Positions 31,765 through 42,882 of a DNA stretch of 64,000 nt are shown here, in pieces. Position 1 is the stretch's first letter, and each line of letters opens with the position of its first letter. The translations under genes were made by a program, and so were the position numbers. The stretch is from assembly GCA_031216915.1 (NCBI GenBank), contig CM062292.1, positions 203,753,262-203,817,261 of the forward strand, in the 5' to 3' direction. The stretch is from Pictodentalium vernedei. Its lineage: Eukaryota > Mollusca > Scaphopoda > Dentaliida > Dentaliidae. The notes beneath the pieces were generated by a model, which saw only the letters and a list, made by a program, of their open reading frames with translations, made no database searches and had not been told where the DNA came from.

Positions 31765-33166
31765 TCGTTGGTCAAATGCAAAGAACCATTTGATGCCATT
31801 TGATATAGAGCTCCTACTTAACATTTTAGAATAATACGACGCGGAACTTTGAGGTACCCGAACTTAACCCAGGAGTCATAGACTCCCTGGCCAAGCCCAT
31901 GCCCCCCCCCCAAATTCCGGGCCATTGGGTTACTACCCCCCACACACTCTCAAATCGGCCCTGGACACAGTCGAAACTAGACTTATATGAAGACAATGAA
32001 TATTAGGCCAAGAGGGAGTCAAATTGACCCATTATCACGAAAGAATTTTTTTTTTCTACCGCTTTTTCGAAATATCTCCTGAGAACCCCATCTCTGATGA
32101 AATCCATTGACAGCATTTCAAAAGAAAGAAGGACAGCCTATGGGGCCCAAATTGTGCGCCCGAAAGATATGATTGATAACCCCACACAATATTGCGTGGT
32201 TGAGAACGAAATCTGATTTCCAAAAGCACATTCTATCCACAAAAAAGTCACAAAGGCACCCCCCCCCCCCTCCCCACTCCAACGTCATTTCAACTTTTCA
32301 TATTTGTGGGATGTTAATAAAAAAAAATCGGAAATTTATTGCTGCCGACAAATGAGTAAAATGAGCACCAGACAATAAAGTGTGATAATCTTCCTTCCTC
32401 CCCAGTAATTTGACAAGCTTTTAAAATACAGAATCTACAGATTATATACAGTACGCGGTGGTTGGGTTGCCACTAAATCGCAGTGGGCTAGATTTTCGAC
32501 GAGACAAAAAAATCGCAATTTTTTTCTCCAAAAATCACACGGGACACTTGCAGACTATCAGCTTTGGACCACCGAGTGCAACCCGGTGGTCCCTGAGATA
32601 AAAAATGTGCTTGTGTTTCTTGTGTTTTGTTCCCATGAACACGTAAATAACCATCGGTGGGAAATCTACCTTACCGCGACTTAATGGTAATCTACCCACC
32701 CTGAGTCCCTCCACATACTGTCCATGTGTTGGATAGATTTGTTTGTAAAAGAAAATACTTAGTATTGTCCCTCAGATATTATTCCGGAGTCCAGACTCTT
32801 CAAAGTGAATAAACGAACCGAATGTTGGATCACACCATTCAGAAGCTTAGTATTGAAAGGGTTTATACAAGAAATGCACTTGCAGGAAATTTGTCTCCTA
32901 TCCGTCGCCCAACTCATCTGCAGTGCGTTCACTCCGCCTCTGCCAACTATCGCAGGGTCATACATATTATATTTTATAAATATTTTAACCATAATTGTAA
33001 CCGTACTTATGTTGATGTATTTGAAAGAAAAAAGGAAGCTGATACCAATGACCGTTGACTCCCCTATTTGCTTGGTTTTATCGATCATTGTTCGGAAGAA
33101 GTTTGAATGGCTGATGCTAAATATCTACATAATTTGAAAAAATGACAATTTCTTGTGGTTCTGTAG
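31765..33166. other. no recognisable gene; one small hairpin
   Basis: A hairpin at 32566-32592 (GGACCACCG/CGGTGGTCC). A 110-codon plus frame (32805-33137) has one hydrophobic segment, GSYILYFINILTIIVTVLML, but nothing identifies it. Confidence 0.4.
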
Positions 33167-33403
33167 CTGTAAGGGGCACGGGAAGATTCGACCACTTGAA
33201 GATTCAGTAAAATGAGGTACAATGGGGAGGGTTCGTATGCTTATCGGAGAGATTGGGAAGAATGGGGCACGGAATGTCATCAAACACTTCGTCTCATGCA
33301 GAGTGTTGGGAGGAGAGAAGAAGTGTGGGAATAGGTAGGCAGTTGGGGGAATATGAAAACCAAGGCCTTCGCACCTAAGAACCGCGACGAATCAGCGACC
33401 GGA

Positions 33404-33453
<50 letters not shown>

Positions 33454-33605
33454 GCGAAATACATAAACCACTGGCAGATAACCTTAATTAAGACATCAAA
33501 TACCGGGGCCAAATCTTCCCGGCCAAATCTTCCCGAGGCCGATAAGACAAGGCCGAATCTTCTCGAGGCCGAATTTTCCCGAATTTTCCCGTTCCCGTCT
33601 GTAAG
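33167..33605. mobile_element. small element with inverted GGGAAGATTCGGCC-type arrays
   Basis: Left end GGGCACGGGAAGATTCGACC then TTGAAGATTC, 16 bp apart. The right end carries GGCC(A/G)AATCTTCCCG-type motifs at 33507, 33521, 33537 (degenerate), 33551 and 33567 plus a terminal TTTTCCCGTTCCCGT. CTGTAAG flanks both ends (33167-33173, 33599-33605). The motif spacing of 14-16 bp matches the elements at 5.4 and 13.3 kb. The interior is mostly a LINE tail. Confidence 0.72.
33218..33452 (+). pseudogene. LINE 3' tail (same family as 18812-19825) with (ATT)n end
   Basis: Translates as RMLIGEIGKNGARNVIKHFV, matching RVNMLIGEIGKNGARDVIKQ of the 18.8-kb copy. The shared UTR phrase ACCAAGGCCTTCG...GAACCGCGAC follows, then about 16 ATT units. 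Only the last ~45 codons are present, and a deletion changes the end. Confidence 0.85.
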
Positions 33606-33767
33606 TAGGCCCCATTTGCCTTTATACGGCATGTGTCAATTAGACACTGGTCAGTAATGCAACTATGTACTCTTGACATCTGCACCAGCGTCGTACCAAA
33701 AGCCTTCCCACGACTTTCAGCTCTGGCGTATCGATAGGTCACCCTACACTTTTTTAAAACATTGAAC

Positions 33768-34069
33768 AAATCCCCGATAGGTTCACGGTTCGAACCCCGC
33801 CAGGGGTAACTGCGTTGTATCCCTGGGCAAGGCACTTAACAGCGATTGCCCACGGCACGGTGCGCTGTGTACTAAGGCGTACTGCACGTCGATGCTACAC
33901 TTGTGTTCAACCAATGCTAACCCTGCTTGTGTGCAGTTAGTACGTTGGGGAGTCTGACAGTTGCTCGCCGTTGCTCGGTGGTTCTCTCCGGGTACTCAAG
34001 CTTCCTCCACCCGTAAAACTGTCAGACACGAGTTGACCCTGGCTGTCGAAAGTGCCGTTAAACCCCCAA

Positions 34070-34148
<79 letters not shown>

Positions 34149-34151
34149 ATA
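33768..34151 (+). mobile_element. tRNA-headed SINE, 5'-truncated, with long (AAAT)n
   Basis: Starts around GGTTCACGGTTCGAACCCCG (B-box only). The usual body and CCCCCAATAAATAAATAAAT with more than 20 repeat units follow. Confidence 0.9.
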
Positions 34152-34359
34152 CATTACCTGTCTAAAATATGGGTATGCAGTATTAGTGTTATCTCCTGAT
34201 GAAATCGTGCATTAGTTTATACTCTGGACTATATTTTACGTGTTTGTTTATCATGTTGGCTGAGATTCTGAAAATTTTTTATCAAACTTCACAGCTGTTG
34301 TCATGGATAATTAAATCCAAATATGAACCACAGTATGGGGCTATAATTATTTAATATAT

Positions 34360-34990
34360 TAGCTTGTGAATTTATCGCAAATTATCTAAAAGATAATTCT
34401 TGTAATCCATCGACTCGATGAATATCAAGGAATATCCCCCAGTAGCTTCCTAAATGACGTCACGATTCGCCGCATCACGTCGCCTTGAAGGAACGATCAA
34501 CTGACCTTTGTCATTGTTTTGAAACGTAACGCATCTGGGGTCGAATTGGGCTGAATATTGTGCAATAAAATGTCATGTAGCATATAATAAAAAAGAAAAT
34601 CTACTCTATTTCAGTCAGTATCTGGAATTATCTCATGAATGTGGATCTGAAAGTTTTATTTTTCACAAGCGCTTGCGCGAGTGAATAATAATATTTTCTG
34701 GTCCACACCATGAATTTTTTTCAGTAGCTTCCTAAATGACTTTACGCTTCTGCGCATGACGTCGCCTTGAAGGAACGATCAGCGGCTTTTTGTTATTGTC
34801 TAGAAACTGTTTGCAGTCGAACTAGGCTGAATATTGCGCAGTAAAATGTCACGTAGCATATAATAAAAAGTGTGGACCTGAAAGTTTTATTTTTCACTTG
34901 CTCTTGCGCGAGTGAAAAATAATACCTTCAGGTCCACACTCATGAGATAATTCCCGATATTCACTAAAACAGCGTAGATATCGTCTATTT
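34360..34990 (+). repeat. R3 dispersed foldback repeat, copy 2
   Basis: Matches 22195-22765. The foldbacks GTGGACCTGAAAGTTTTATT/mirror occur near 34864-34940 and, in degenerate form, near 34640-34710. Confidence 0.8.
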
Positions 34991-34999
34991 CTTTGTAAA

Positions 35000-35405
35000 G
35001 GTACGTTACGATAAGCCGCGAATGTTGCTTTTTGTTCGTTTGTTTTCGAACAGAAAAGCACAATGTATCACCAATAGTCACGCTTTGAAGAAAAATCTGA
35101 ACAGTCCTCAGGTTGGCAGTTAAATGCTTCCTTAAAGCGGTTTCATTGTATTCATTGGTGTCGAAGTCGCATTGGCCATTCTGTTTATGAGCGGTTCTTT
35201 TTTCCTGATAACATGTCGTTTCAATATCTGTGTGGGCGGAAAGAGCTATGAGATTTTTACAAGACTTTGTGATGAAACGAAGAACATATTTTAGGATTCG
35301 AATATCCGACCAAAGTATTCTAACATGTATTCGAATCCTCGCTTTCTTTAGCCTGTACGAGGTGACATCGTTATAAATGAGAACATATATGTTTAGTACC
35401 AACAC
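35000..35405 (-). pseudogene. possible rhodopsin-family GPCR relic (loop 3 to TM6), unconfirmed
   Basis: The minus-strand frame contains DIRILKYVLRFITKSCKN, a polar stretch with EKRTAHKQNGQCDFDTNEYN, then RKHLTANLRTVQIFLQSVTI and GDTLCFS. The order (end of TM5, charged third intracellular loop, basic entry to TM6 with an LCF-like end) resembles class A receptors. The FxxCxLP signature is not intact, TM5 is not readable, and repeats (R3 at the left, a SINE at the right) cut both sides. Chance resemblance is a serious alternative. Confidence 0.22.
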
Positions 35406-35424
35406 GGACGCTCTGTTTATTGTT

Positions 35425-35650
35425 TTGTTTGTTCATTAGCATTCAACGATACTTTGAACAGCCATGGTCATATCGTGTAGGACGGGTTTACGGGTGACGG
35501 AAGCCGGAGTACCCAGAGAGAATCACCGAGCAGCAGCATGCAACTGCCAGACTCTCCAACTTACTAACCCTCCACAAGTAGAGTTAGCAGCGGTTGAAGG
35601 CAGCCGCATCACCGACGTGCAGTACGCCTTAGCACACAGCGTCGCCATGC
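35425..35650 (-). mobile_element. SINE fragment, 5'-truncated
   Basis: Minus-strand SINE body, visible on the plus strand as GACGGAAGCCGGAGTACCC, CTTACTAACCCTCCACAAGT and CGACGTGCAGTACGCCTTAG. The head is absent. Confidence 0.8.
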
Positions 35651-35837
35651 CAACACAAACATGGATGGTAAAGCTGTAAGATAATTTGTTGGTGTGGCAT
35701 GTCCTGTATGAAAATGTCGCTGGAACAAGCAAATTGTGTTCGACTGCTTGTAGTATTAGAAACCAAGTATGATAGTGGCATGAACTGGGACCCGTAGCGG
35801 TAGTAGTGTAATTGTAGGTACTAAGAGTCACAATGCT

Positions 35838-36166
35838 ACAAGTCAATTTATTTATTTATTGGTGTTTAACGTCACATATTTATGCACAATGGCTAATCAT
35901 GAACGTGACAGCTTTACGGGTGGAGGAAGCCGGAGTACCCGGAAAGAACCACCGAGCAACTGTCAGCAACTGTCAGCTCCCCAACATACTAACTCCACAC
36001 AAGCAGGGTTAGCATTGGTTGAAGACAAGCCTTAGTACACAACGCCACCGTGCCCCCACGCGGGCAATGGAGATGAAATGTCTTGCCCAAGGACACAACA
36101 CGGTTGCCCCAGGTGGGATTCGAACCGAGGACCTCTGCTCTACCTACTGAGCCACCACAAGTCAAT
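35838..36166 (-). mobile_element. tRNA-headed SINE with 10-bp target duplication
   Basis: (AAAT)n on the left, the body, then GGTGGGATTCGAACCGAGGA and CTACCTACTGAGCCACCA as reversed B- and A-box regions. ACAAGTCAAT flanks both sides (35838-35847, 36157-36166). Confidence 0.92.
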
Positions 36167-36323
36167 AGTAATGGTTCAAGGTTGCCATAATGGTAGAACA
36201 CTATAGTAAATTGGTGAATACAATAGATGCCAATCAAAGGATAGATGGCTGAAATCGTGGTGTAAGCCGATAGCAAGACTACCCGAGCTGCATCAGAGCT
36301 TGGAATCCCACTTTTGGAACCCA

Positions 36324-36570
36324 TTAACCTTTACCTAACAGAAAAGGCAGACAACACTTGCAAATAAAATTTTTGAATAGTTCTTTTTTTCAACTTTTGC
36401 GTCCAAAACATAGCTTTTGACCCTCATTGGAACGAGCTCTCGCAGCTCGTTCCAATGAGGGGTCATTAGCTATGTTTTTGAGACAAAAAGTGAAATAAAT
36501 ACTGAAAATTGGATGATGATTTTTGTGAATAATGCTGGCCAGTTTTGGCCGTTACGCTGTGTAAAGGAAA
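36324..36570 (+). mobile_element. P1 palindromic MITE
   Basis: TTAACCTTTACCTAACAG at the left; the right end GTTACGCTGTGTAAAGG is decayed. The centre is GAACGAGCTCTCGCAGCTCGTTCC. Confidence 0.88.
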
Positions 36571-36619
36571 TGTGGGGAAATGTGGGGAAACGTCTGTGGT
36601 TATAGACACCCATTTTTCG

Positions 36620-36800
36620 AGATGAGGATAAGAGTCGTACGTGGAGTCACTCGTTCCAGCAATTACTCGATATCTTATTTACTCGATGACATTCGAGTCG
36701 TTCGAGCGATACCTGTTCAAGTCACTACTCGATAGCTTATTTGCTACATAAGATTCGAGTCGTTCGAGCAATACCCGTTCCCGATCGATTGTCTTTCGGG
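36620..36800 (+). repeat. R4 dispersed repeat, copy 1 (internal duplication)
   Basis: TACTCGATATCTTATTTACTC and ATTCGAGTCGTTCGAGCGAT appear twice in slightly different form. The reverse complement occurs at 62640-62770. Two related phrases, GAATCCGAGACAGTAAAGAT and GAATCCGAAACAGCAAAAGT, lie 107 bp apart further right (37020 and 37127). Confidence 0.75.
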
Positions 36801-37160
36801 TTTAAGAATCACAGAGGCCCTCGTTGTACTCAAGGGAGATAACTATGTATGGTAGGTACAGGTTACGGAAAATCATACAATCTGACTGGTGATTATAAGA
36901 CCTGTACGTGGGCAGAGGTCGGAACCACATGTAGTCAAAGAGTAGATAGGAATATATATACTACTAAGGTTAAAATAGCCAAAAGAGCGTCTGCAATAGG
37001 TAGAAAACGAGGATTCTGGGGGAATCCGAGACAGTAAAGATACTTTTATACAAAGGAACAAGCGAATAGGGTTGGGTGGATGGAAAGAATAACATAGATA
37101 CATAGAGAGAAACAGAGAATTCTGAAGGAATCCGAAACAGCAAAAGTGCTCTTATACAAT

Positions 37161-37636
37161 AAAGCAACATCCTCCAGTTCTATAGAACTGTGTACTACTG
37201 CTATTGAACCCAAGATAGGGACTTCGCCAAGTCCGTTTCGGTGCTCTTGGGTGTTTTTGATGATTTTCGGTCATTGTCGGGTTTGTGATAATTAGATATT
37301 CTCTCAATGAATCGAACACAACCTCCAAACGCACCTCCTATTAGAGGGGTTGGGTCACATAGCGAACACCTGCACCATAGAAACCAAGATGGTGGCCTCA
37401 CAGTAACACAATGGACGACGGAAGCCCGTGTCGCCATAACACGCACTGCGCATGTGCACTGACACCACGTATCGCTATGATAATGACGTCACAATATGGC
37501 CCCGCATGTGAGCTACCATGACAATCCAACATGACGTCGCTGGGTCACGTGACTATGACGTTACGTTCGGGGCGATCAGGGTCGTCTGGCCTCTAACATA
37601 CTACTGATTTAAGAAAAAAACAAAAACATACTAAAG
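37161..37636. other. no recognisable feature
   Basis: GC-richer than its surroundings; no supported gene. Confidence 0.4.
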
Positions 37637-37902
37637 TTAAAACTAGAGGTCCTGTCACGAACTGTGCTCTTATCTAGGCTTAATTGCGCGTAAGAATTGC
37701 TTGCAATTGCCATATCGAATGGCATCCAAAGTACGGCATTTTCTCCTGGTTACTCATAGCAAACACAGGCAATGTTTCTGCCAATGGACCTCCGGGTTAC
37801 CCGGAAATCCATTGGCTGAAACATTGATAGCCTTACGTGTAGATTAACGCGCAGATCGACGTGCTATTTGTGTGCATTTCATAACAGGACTTCTAGTTTT
37901 AA
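37637..37902 (+). mobile_element. P3 MITE with TTAA ends
   Basis: TTAAAACTAGAGGTCCTG to CAGGACTTCTAGTTTTAA. The centre is CCAATGGACCTCCGGGTTACCCGGAAATCCATTGG. The opposite-orientation copy is at 59550-59857. Non-coding. Confidence 0.88.
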
Positions 37903-37945
37903 CTGTACTGATATACGAGGGTAATGGTTCTTCAAGGTAGTCTTG

Positions 37946-37991
37946 GAATAGAATAGAATAGAATAGAATAGAATAGAATAGAATAGAATAG
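37946..37991 (+). repeat. (AATAG)n microsatellite
   Basis: About nine pentamer units. Confidence 0.97.
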
Positions 37992-38912
37992 ACCAATTTG
38001 CAAGAATAAATTAAAACAATATATTTTTTTTGTACAGATTGGAATGGTACATTGTAGGGTGACATCATAGCCAGATTGGCTGTCTTCCTGACACCCCCGA
38101 AATACAATTTAAAAAACAACACACTTGGTCGTATCGACACTCTTGTCAATAGCATTACCCCTGCCTTTGGCTAATATGTTAAATATCTGTGTATATGGCC
38201 TCGTGGCCGTAATTAGAATAGTTACTGATGTCAATATAATTATGCGGCTTTGGATGAGCTTACTTATAATAAGAACGGTGTTTAGTGGGTTTATCCACAA
38301 AATTGAGTTGAGGAGCAGTATGTACTTTTAGAAGTTAATATCAAGAAGATTGTTACCGTGTACAGTTGGTAGATATCTAAGGCCGTCTCCCACATCCATG
38401 TCCATCGCTGGCCTCCGGAACTTAGAGGTCCGCGGTCCAGACACAGTCTGGAAGTTTATACCCATCTACTTTCATTGTGCTTCCCCCGCCTCTGAAAAAG
38501 GCTGTTGTAAAATGTTAGAAAGACACCACGATGAGTACAGAATTACCACAGCTTCGTTTCCGTCACTCGCACAGCATGCAGTCTGCAGGGGACTTTTATA
38601 CACTGGCGGAGTAGAAGTACATGCGTCCTGTGATACATAATTAAAATTGTTTTTTTCATCAGATTTGACATTATCATTAACAGAAGACTGTTGACTACGT
38701 TCAATTTACTTAATTTCTGGGGTACTTGGAACTGAATAGCATTTATAAGTAAGTAACGCTTACAGTGAGGCAGCATGTTATACCATGAGATGCAACATCA
38801 ATAATATTAACAATAATAAGACAAAGCATCTGATTATTTCTAAATAATAATAACTTACTATGTTTTAAGCCTATTTTTTTAAAGGTCTGACGAGCAAGTT
38901 ATGCAACTTGTA
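37992..38912. other. no recognisable feature
   Basis: A few overlapping frames under 105 codons; nothing recognised. Confidence 0.4.
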
Positions 38913-39068
38913 TTAACCCTTTACTCAACACAGACGATATCAAAATTTATTATTTTAAACATCATTTTTTTAAATTTTAAACAAAACCATATCATGTGAC
39001 CCCTCGTTGGAACGAGTTCGTTCCAACGAGGGGTCACATGATATGGTTTTTTAAAAAAAATTTTTAAT
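38913..39068 (+). mobile_element. P1-related MITE, variant arms, right end lost
   Basis: TTAACCCTTTACTCAACACAG start. The central hairpin CCATATCATGTGACCCCTCG is exactly mirrored, a variant of the P1 CATAGGTTATGACC arm. The right end is replaced by R2. A further partial relative is at 62270-62400. Confidence 0.8.
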
Positions 39069-39490
39069 AAGTCCGTAATATAAGTTTTTGATTTGATACG
39101 TCCTTTCAAAGGACGTACCAAATCAAAAACTTATATTACGGACTTTCAGGCCATGTTTGGACTAGAAACCCGCCAGGTGAATCAGATAGCAAGACGCTAT
39201 CTGTGCCGAGTATCAATCAAATCACTTCCGCGTTTCAATGATTCAATGCGCTGTTTACTTTCATGCATCAATTCAAGGTTGAAACGAGTGGAATTATCAG
39301 ATTCTTATAAAAAGCGTATAATAAAAACAAAATAGAGTGTTTTTGAGTGGATATCTAAAATTATCTCACTTGTGACCGAGATAAATGGATATTTTCGCTC
39401 ACGCAAGTGCTCGCGAAAAATAAACACTTGTATCGGTCACTCATGAGATAATTTTCGGTATCCACTCAAAAACACTTGATATCCTCTATT
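39069..39490 (+). repeat. R2 double-foldback repeat, copy 2
   Basis: Same order as 19865-20290; the left arm of the first foldback is shortened. Confidence 0.87.
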
Positions 39491-39639
39491 CATCTATGCA
39501 TACCTCACCGTGTAACTTTTGGGGTACAAGAGAACATTTTAAGAAATAGTTGATATTTTGTGGTGTTGCATCGATGAATCGGTAACATCTTCCAAGGTCT
39601 ATTCGTGCAGTGTGATTTGAAACGTTTCTATTCATGTTT

Positions 39640-39945
39640 TTTTTTATTTTTTATTTGGGGTTAACGACACTTTCGGCAGCTCGGTTCACCTCGTGTTGGA
39701 CAGTTTTACTGATGTACGAAGCTGGAGTACCCGGAGAGAACCGCCGAGCAAAGGCGAGCAACTGTAAGACTCCCCAACGTACTAACTGCGCACATGCAGA
39801 CAAATGAGTCAAAGGCGTGCGCTACACCTTAGTACCATGCGCCATCGTACCCTCAAGTGGGCAATCGGGATTGGGTGCCATGCCCATTGATACAACTCAG
39901 TTATCCCTGGTGGGGATCGAATCATGCGGGACCTTTCGATTTGTT
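39640..39945 (-). mobile_element. SINE, diverged
   Basis: Plus strand shows GTTAACGACACTTTCGGCAG, AGCTGGAGTACCCGGAGAGA and, at the right, TGGTGGGGATCGAATCATGC as a damaged B-box. Confidence 0.8.
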
Positions 39946-40199
39946 CTCTTCATATCGATTATTAATTACTAAATTGGAGATGCATATTTTCACACAACGA
40001 GCGATCCACGTTCTTATCGTGCTCTTCTTCTAACGTCCATAATTGGTAGAATGGGTTTCATCAATTTATCTTATAATAAGTATGTACTAAGTCCGAACTT
40101 ACCCAACTAGAGCGCTTGTAGGCGCACCTGATACAAAATCTGTGTCATGCAATTGCATAATACAAGAGCTCGTTTGCTTGAGTTCGATTGGTTTGCTTT

Positions 40200-40335
40200 C
40201 GAAACACGTTTCTAAACGAAGAGAGAGAGGGAGAGGGAGGGAGAGGGGGTGGGTTTTGAGGCGGAGGGTGGGGGTGGAGAGGGGGAGGGATAGGGAGGGC
40301 GGGGGCGGAGGGGAAGAGGGAGGTGGAGAGACTTC
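40200..40335 (+). repeat. purine-rich G-run tract
   Basis: More than ten GGG runs separated by 1-5 bases (for example GAGGGAGGGAGAGGGGGTGGG region), so several G-quadruplexes could form on the plus strand. Confidence 0.9.
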
Positions 40336-40402
40336 TCAAAAGTGTCACCTCTAAATATTGGAACCACATTGCTTTTATTTCTGAATCTTTACTTTACAAT
40401 AC

Positions 40403-40622
40403 AAGATGACAACACTTACAGAGGCATGTCTCGAATAACTGTTTTTTCATCTTTTGCATAGAACATAACATACTCATTAGAACGACCTTGACCAGCTTGT
40501 TCCGATCAGGAGGCATAAGCTGTATGTTTGAGGCAAATTAAAAAAATAATAAGATTTGGTTGCTTGATGACTTTGATAAAAAACGCTGGCCTGTTTGGTC
40601 GTAACGTTATTCAAAGGGTTAA
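40403..40622 (+). mobile_element. P1 MITE, diverged
   Basis: GACAACACTTACAGAGGCAT at the left, the centre CAGCTTGTTCCGATCAGGAG, and the right CGTAACGTTATTCAAAGGGTTAA region. Confidence 0.78.
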
Positions 40623-40674
40623 TCCGTTAGACAGTTCTGAAGGCATTGAGACATATCTGACAAAAACAAGCCTG

Positions 40675-40917
40675 GAAATAAGCAATCTGTCATTTGCAGA
40701 ATGAAGTCCTCAGAGGGTGAAATTGCTGATGCTATCCCGGCTAGAATTCCCCAGTTTATCTGCTGGGTGCCTCTTTCTGTTCAGGCCTGATACTTCGATT
40801 CAGATTGAGGTTCACAGAGGGTAAATGTGCTAATGCTACCAAGCTGTGCAGGGTAGCATCACCAAATTCACCCTCTGGGGACCTCATTCTGCAGATGCCT
40901 GTGTTCTTATTTCCGGG
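40675..40917. repeat. ~240-bp foldback
   Basis: CATTTGCAGAATGAAGTCCT and CAGAGGGTGAAATTGCTGAT are mirrored by CATCACCAAATTCACCCTCT and GACCTCATTCTGCAGATG; the middle also contains GAGGTTCACAGAGGGTAAAT. Confidence 0.75.
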
Positions 40918-42746
40918 CTTTGACAAAAAGACAAAATTATCAACAAATAGTAAATTTTGATTTTACAAGGCTTATAAGCCCCCCTCCCCTCAACTAAAAT
41001 AGATTTACGAAATGTTGTAGTAACATTTGTTGGGATTTACATAACCCGAGAAGTTTGTTTCCAAGTTCAACGTGCAGACCTTCTACGAATATCACAATTC
41101 TTTCTGAGAATATCAGTAATTAAATGCCGTTACATGCTGGATTCAACGTAAAAGTTGTATGCAATGCAATAAAGTATTAACGAGTTCCTTTTCTCGGAAA
41201 TATTGACATGATGAGATGCTAAACTTTGAGTCTAGCTGTAAAACAAACATAGATATTTACCACACTGAGACCAATCTACAAATTGAAGCATAAAATTATT
41301 GATTATAGTTTTGACCTAACTAATAGTTGCGTCAAAAGTTTATCCAGTAATTGTTGTTTCACTTAGGACATAAGACTCAGCATCCCTGACGATCATCTTA
41401 GTGAAAGACGAGTTTCAATAATGTAAAGAAATTCCAGGTCCGCGGTAAAACCAATCATAGGGTGTGGAATAACGAGACAGAACAATGCAATTACTATGTT
41501 AGTCCGCAGACAGACATCATGATGCAATAGCTGGCTCGGGTGTACTGGCTTTCTTGTGTTCTACAGCCAGGCGCATATTTTAGGCATATTTGAGGCATCA
41601 CACTATGTCGCAATTCCAAACTGAGAAGAAAATTGGTAGTAGTCACTTTACACACCATGCGCAACGCTCTCATGTCGTCTAATATGTATAGTGTTGGAAC
41701 GATGGTATGCTCTAGAATTTTGAAACATTTTTCTCTACAGTGTCAAAAGAAGTGGGGACACTGACTTCTAAATTTATCCAACGGGTCAAGGTCGTTGCTA
41801 CGCCAACACACGCATAAGTTTGAAACCTTCTGCCACCTGGAATCCCCATTTCGAACAGGAACGAGGCGAGTTTATAGAAACCACAATTTGTCACTGAAAT
41901 CAATATTCTGGACCATATCTTTTGGCGTAAATAATCTCAAGGGTTTACAAGCGATGTGATAAATTTAATATATTCCATTGTATGGATTACTGAATGTAGG
42001 AGACTAAGAGTATTACAGGAGAACGTCTGAAGGCAAATACACTCCAAAACAGGTAAGTGTAATCCACTGCTCAGGATAAGTTGCGGATTTCAATATTAAC
42101 CTTAAAGGGCTAAAGATCGTTTTCCAGAACTTACACTACAACAAGTCCAGCAACTGACACTGGCACTGCGATATGTATAGGTAGCCAAGTTTTGGCTTCA
42201 AACTACTGACAGGATAACTTGTCACTTGCTCACAATTACTAATACACGTGGGTTATCGCCACTCCATCTTTAACTGTACAGGCGTGGGAAATAAGAGTGA
42301 ATTTATTGAAAAAAAACATACTGCTCAGAATTTAAGGCCTTGCAGATGTTTCTGGTCACGTGTCGTCTGCCTGTTCCCTGTTCAGACTAGCGATACTTGC
42401 TTAAAATAACTGCTCCGACTTTATGCCTCTCTCCACTCACTGTTATCCGGGGCGCCTGTGCTATATGACTTATAGCAGTTTATAACGAAAGAGTTCACCC
42501 GACTTCAGGCTTCTAAAAGTTAATTGAGCCTTAGGTTTTTTAAGCGAGTCAATGAACCATGTTAAAACGGTGTATTAAAGACATCATTGTCCTCATATGC
42601 TTAATGTAGCACGACTGGCATGTACGTCTGTTCTGGTACTTCTCAACAACAGAACAGGCGGATGTGTGTTCTATATACTTGCTCGAAAAAATCTCGTGCT
42701 TTTGTGAAGTGCGTGGAAGATGTGGAAAATAGAAGCTATATATAGA
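40918..42746. other. 1.8 kb without recognisable feature
   Basis: No frame longer than 65 codons of interest and no repeat in common with the rest of the window. Confidence 0.5.
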
Positions 42747-42882
42747 ATATGCCCATAGTAGCTTGGTGTACCAAATGTTCACCACTCGTGGTGAAGTGGT
42801 GTTAACCGCGAGCCTTCGGCACGCGGTTAACACCACTTCAAGAGTGGTGAACATTTGGTACACCATGCTACTATGGGTATAT
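42747..42882. repeat. 136-bp palindrome
   Basis: ATGCCCATAGTAGCTTGGTG with near-exact mirror; the centre is CGCGAGCCTTCGGCACGCG. Confidence 0.9.
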
